In this document: positions 62,104-64,000 of the stretch, piece after piece | How the letters are laid out: each line of letters starts with the position of its first letter | Position numbering within the stretch: position 1 is the stretch's first letter | NCBI RefSeq assembly: GCF_902859945.1 | Contig: NZ_CADIKL010000038.1 | Location: forward strand, 18,963 to 82,962 | Reading direction: 5' to 3' | DNA from: Paraburkholderia caffeinitolerans | GTDB taxonomy: Bacteria > Pseudomonadota > Gammaproteobacteria > Burkholderiales > Burkholderiaceae | DNA length: 64,000 nucleotides | Position numbers and translations under genes: made by a program | Notes under the pieces: generated by a model | What the model saw: the letters and a program-made list of their open reading frames with translations, nothing else | Databases searched by the model: none | Told to the model about the DNA's origin: nothing

Positions 62104-64000
62104 TCAGTGCGCGCTGGCGGCCAGAAGCACATGCGGGTCGTTCTGCGCAGGTGCGGCAAGCACGGAACTCGCCGACGTTGCGGCACCAAACGAAGCCATA
62201 GCCGACACGAGATTCTGGGTCCTTGTCTGGTCAATACCAGCCGACGTTTCGCCCGCCGCCGCACCACCGGCGAAATTCAGGTTGACCCCAGCCATATCGC
62301 CGGTCTTGCCACTGGCCCAGGTGAACGCGCTGTCAACCACGATCTCATTGCCGTTGCTGTTGCGGTCGACCTCCGTACCGCCAAGCCCCAGCGATGCGAT
62401 TCCGAGCTGATCCAGGCTGTAAAGCTGGCCACTCTGGAACTGGCCCGTGCCCGTGGTATCGACCCAGACCTTGAGATCACTCCAGAGCGCGTCTGACGCG
62501 CTCAGCGTGCTGTCCGCCGAGCCGTCCACTTGCTGCGCGAGCGACTTCAGGGCACTCATGCCGTCGACCAGTTGATTGTCCTGACTGATGGTCGCCTTGT
62601 TACCGGCGTCGTTCGGATCGTAGACAAGGTAGCCCTCGCCGGCGGTGCCCCAACCGGTCTGGATTTTCTGGCCGTCGTTACGCATATCGAAGGACGCCGC
62701 AGAATTGGCGAGCGAAGTCGTCTGCACCTTTCCGCCATTCAGGTTCAGTATGACCGGATCGTCGCTGTAGCAATCGCCTCCCCAGTCGTCCGACATTACG
62801 TCGTAACCATCCGAATAGCCGCTGTCTCCGTAGTCGCTGAAACCCGTGTTGCCCGAATACCAGTTGCCGTTATTGAAGTAATCCAGCTCGGCGCCGGTTG
62901 CACTGTTGAAGATACCACCGCCTGTCTGCGCGCCCGTCAACGCATTGAAGGTCTCGATTTCGCTGAAATAATTTCCGCCATTGGAGAATTCTTCCTCGTA
63001 CGCATACGGATTCGTTCCGTTCCACAGCGTCACCGAATTCAGTGCGCCGGTGGATGCGTTGAACTTCTCGTCCTGCGTCTCGACACCATTGCCATTGAAC
63101 GCGATGACTTCAGTTGCATAGTTTCCGCCTGAGGGGTTGAACTTCTCGTCCAGCGTTTCGTAGTCGTTTCCAGCCGTTCCCTGGAACTGCTGATATTCGG
63201 TTTCGTGGCCGGTGGAATTGAACATCGTGTTCGACGTCTCTGCACCTGTCGTCGTATTGAATGTCACTTCTCCGGTTTCGTAATCATTGTTCGCGACGCC
63301 CGCAAAATTGATGACATCGGTTTGCCTGCCCGCCGGGTTGTAATCGAGCCGCGAGGTTTCCCAACCGGTCGTGGTGCTGAAATTGATGCGATTTGTCTCG
63401 TAGTCGTTCGTCGCCGTGCCGATGAAGTTCAGCGCGTCGGTTTCCGTGCCTGCCGGGTTGTAGTCGAGTTCCGAGGTTTCGCCGCCGGTCGAGACGTTGT
63501 AGTTGATCCGGTTCGTCTCGTAGTCGTTGGTGGCCGTGCCGATAAAGTTCAGCACGTCGGTTTCGTTGCCCGCCGAGTTGTAGTCGAGTTCCGAAGTTTC
63601 GCCACCGGTCGTGGTGCTGAAATTGATGCGGTTCGTCTCGTAGTCGTTGGTCGCCGCGCCGATAAAATTCAGCACGTCAGTTTCCTTGCCCGCCGGGTTG
63701 TAGTCGAGCTCCGAGGTTTCGCCGTTGGTCGAGACGTTGTAGTTGATCCGGTTCGTCTCGTAGTCGTTGGTCGCCGTGCCGATGAAGTTCAGCACGTCAG
63801 TTTCCTTGCCCGCCGGGTTGTAGTCGAGCTCCGAGGTTTCGCCGTTGGTCGAGACGTTGTAGTTGATCCGGTTCGTCTCGTAGTCGTTCGTCGCCGTGCC
63901 GATGAAGTTCAGCACGTCAGTTTCCTTGCCCGCCGGGTTGTAGTCGAGCTCCGAGGTTTCGCCGTTGGTCGAGACGTTGTAGTTGATCCGGTTCGTCTCG
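62104..64000 (-). CDS. Giant Asn/Thr-rich repeat protein, predicted type I secretion substrate (5' end outside window)
   Basis: The frame is open across the right edge; ~632 C-terminal residues are seen. The N-terminal part here is made of 40-residue repeats (120 nt) of the form 'TNDYETNRINYN', 'ETSELDYNPAGKETD', 'VLNFIGT'. They become degenerate toward the C-terminus ('EKFNPSGG', 'IFNSATG'). A conserved region follows that is typical of RTX-type exported proteins ('DDPVILNLNGGKVQTTSLAN', 'LKVWVDTTGTGQFQSGQLYS'). The C-terminus ends 'DPHVLLAASAH', a plausible secretion signal. The HlyB, HlyD and TolC-like genes follow directly on the same strand, 75 bases downstream. Confidence 0.85.
   Translation of the reverse strand, partial: ETNRINYNVSTNGETSELDYNPAGKETDVLNFIGTATNDYETNRINYNVSTNGETSELDYNPAGKETDVLNFIGTATNDYETNRINYNVSTNGETSELDYNPAGKETDVLNFIGAATNDYETNRINFSTTTGGETSELDYNSAGNETDVLNFIGTATNDYETNRINYNVSTGGETSELDYNPAGTETDALNFIGTATNDYETNRINFSTTTGWETSRLDYNPAGRQTDVINFAGVANNDYETGEVTFNTTTGAETSNTMFNSTGHETEYQQFQGTAGNDYETLDEKFNPSGGNYATEVIAFNGNGVETQDEKFNASTGALNSVTLWNGTNPYAYEEEFSNGGNYFSEIETFNALTGAQTGGGIFNSATGAELDYFNNGNWYSGNTGFSDYGDSGYSDGYDVMSDDWGGDCYSDDPVILNLNGGKVQTTSLANSAASFDMRNDGQKIQTGWGTAGEGYLVYDPNDAGNKATISQDNQLVDGMSALKSLAQQVDGSADSTLSASDALWSDLKVWVDTTGTGQFQSGQLYSLDQLGIASLGLGGTEVDRNSNGNEIVVDSAFTWASGKTGDMAGVNLNFAGGAAAGETSAGIDQTRTQNLVSAMASFGAATSASSVLAAPAQNDPHVLLAASAH
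63181..64000 (-). repeat. 120-nt tandem repeats coding 40-residue units
   Basis: Equivalent points lie at 63901, 63781, 63661, 63541, 63421, 63301 and 63181, every 120 bases. Units nearest the right edge are near-identical at nucleotide level; those at 63301 and 63181 have diverged. Inside each unit, three shorter sub-units of 12-15 residues begin with Glu-Thr and contain an aromatic-Asn or Asn-Phe strand. The array continues beyond the window. Confidence 0.9.

Noticed and set aside
63181..64000. Regular repeats as a CRISPR array
   Set aside because: Units are contiguous, in frame, 120 bases long and protein-coding; no unique spacers.

Overview
The window looks like chromosomal DNA of a Burkholderiaceae beta-proteobacterium (Burkholderia, Paraburkholderia or Caballeronia type). 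The evidence is high GC in nearly all genes, an OmpC-type porin, an aconitase B gene, a class I PHA synthase with an R-specific hydratase, a squalene-hopene cyclase, and many small catabolic clusters each paired with a LysR, AraC, MarR or LuxR regulator. No rRNA, tRNA or CRISPR array was found.

Layout. 0-8.4 kb: the end of an unidentified protein, an MFS transporter, a cupin gene joined to a decayed FAD oxidoreductase, a LuxR-type regulator, then an amidohydrolase, a 6-aminohexanoate-dimer-hydrolase-like enzyme and a polyamine-type binding protein (amide/polyamine use). 8.4-16.5 kb: a UspA/hemerythrin-like fusion with a Bcr-type exporter, a MalT-like giant LuxR regulator, a porin, and a BON protein preceded by a translationally coupled 32-codon ORF. 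16.5-25.9 kb: an MFS, quinone oxidoreductase, TauD-type dioxygenase and hydrolase operon with a divergent AraC regulator, a MarR gene, an H-NS-like protein without the usual DNA-binding end, and phaJ-phaC. The promoter regions of the MFS operon and of phaJ-phaC share a 64-nt element in the same orientation relative to the genes, so they probably share a regulator. 26-33 kb: methyltransferase, LysR remnant, outer-membrane barrel, FAD monooxygenase-like protein with an epoxide-hydrolase-like partner, an SDR without its catalytic tyrosine, and an XRE regulator. 33-37.8 kb: a potGHI-like polyamine importer followed by a large outer-membrane protein; its binding protein is missing here and the only candidate lies at 7.2 kb. 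38-41.3 kb: histidine phosphatase, AraC-VOC pair, chromate transporter.

41.9-46.7 kb is an AT-richer minus-strand block that stands out from its surroundings: an OLD-type ATPase-TOPRIM protein, a membrane-anchored STAND-like NTPase with a unique C-terminal domain, and a tiny exported proline-rich peptide. It is the best candidate for an undescribed (possibly anti-phage) system.

47.5-56.9 kb is core-like: acnB with a strong terminator, LysR with iron alcohol dehydrogenase and MHS-type transporter, squalene-hopene cyclase with a divergent TetR gene. 57-64 kb is a complete type I secretion system (TolC, HlyD, HlyB types) directly downstream of a very large, Asn/Thr-rich protein made of near-identical 40-residue repeats that runs off the right edge; it is the obvious secreted substrate.
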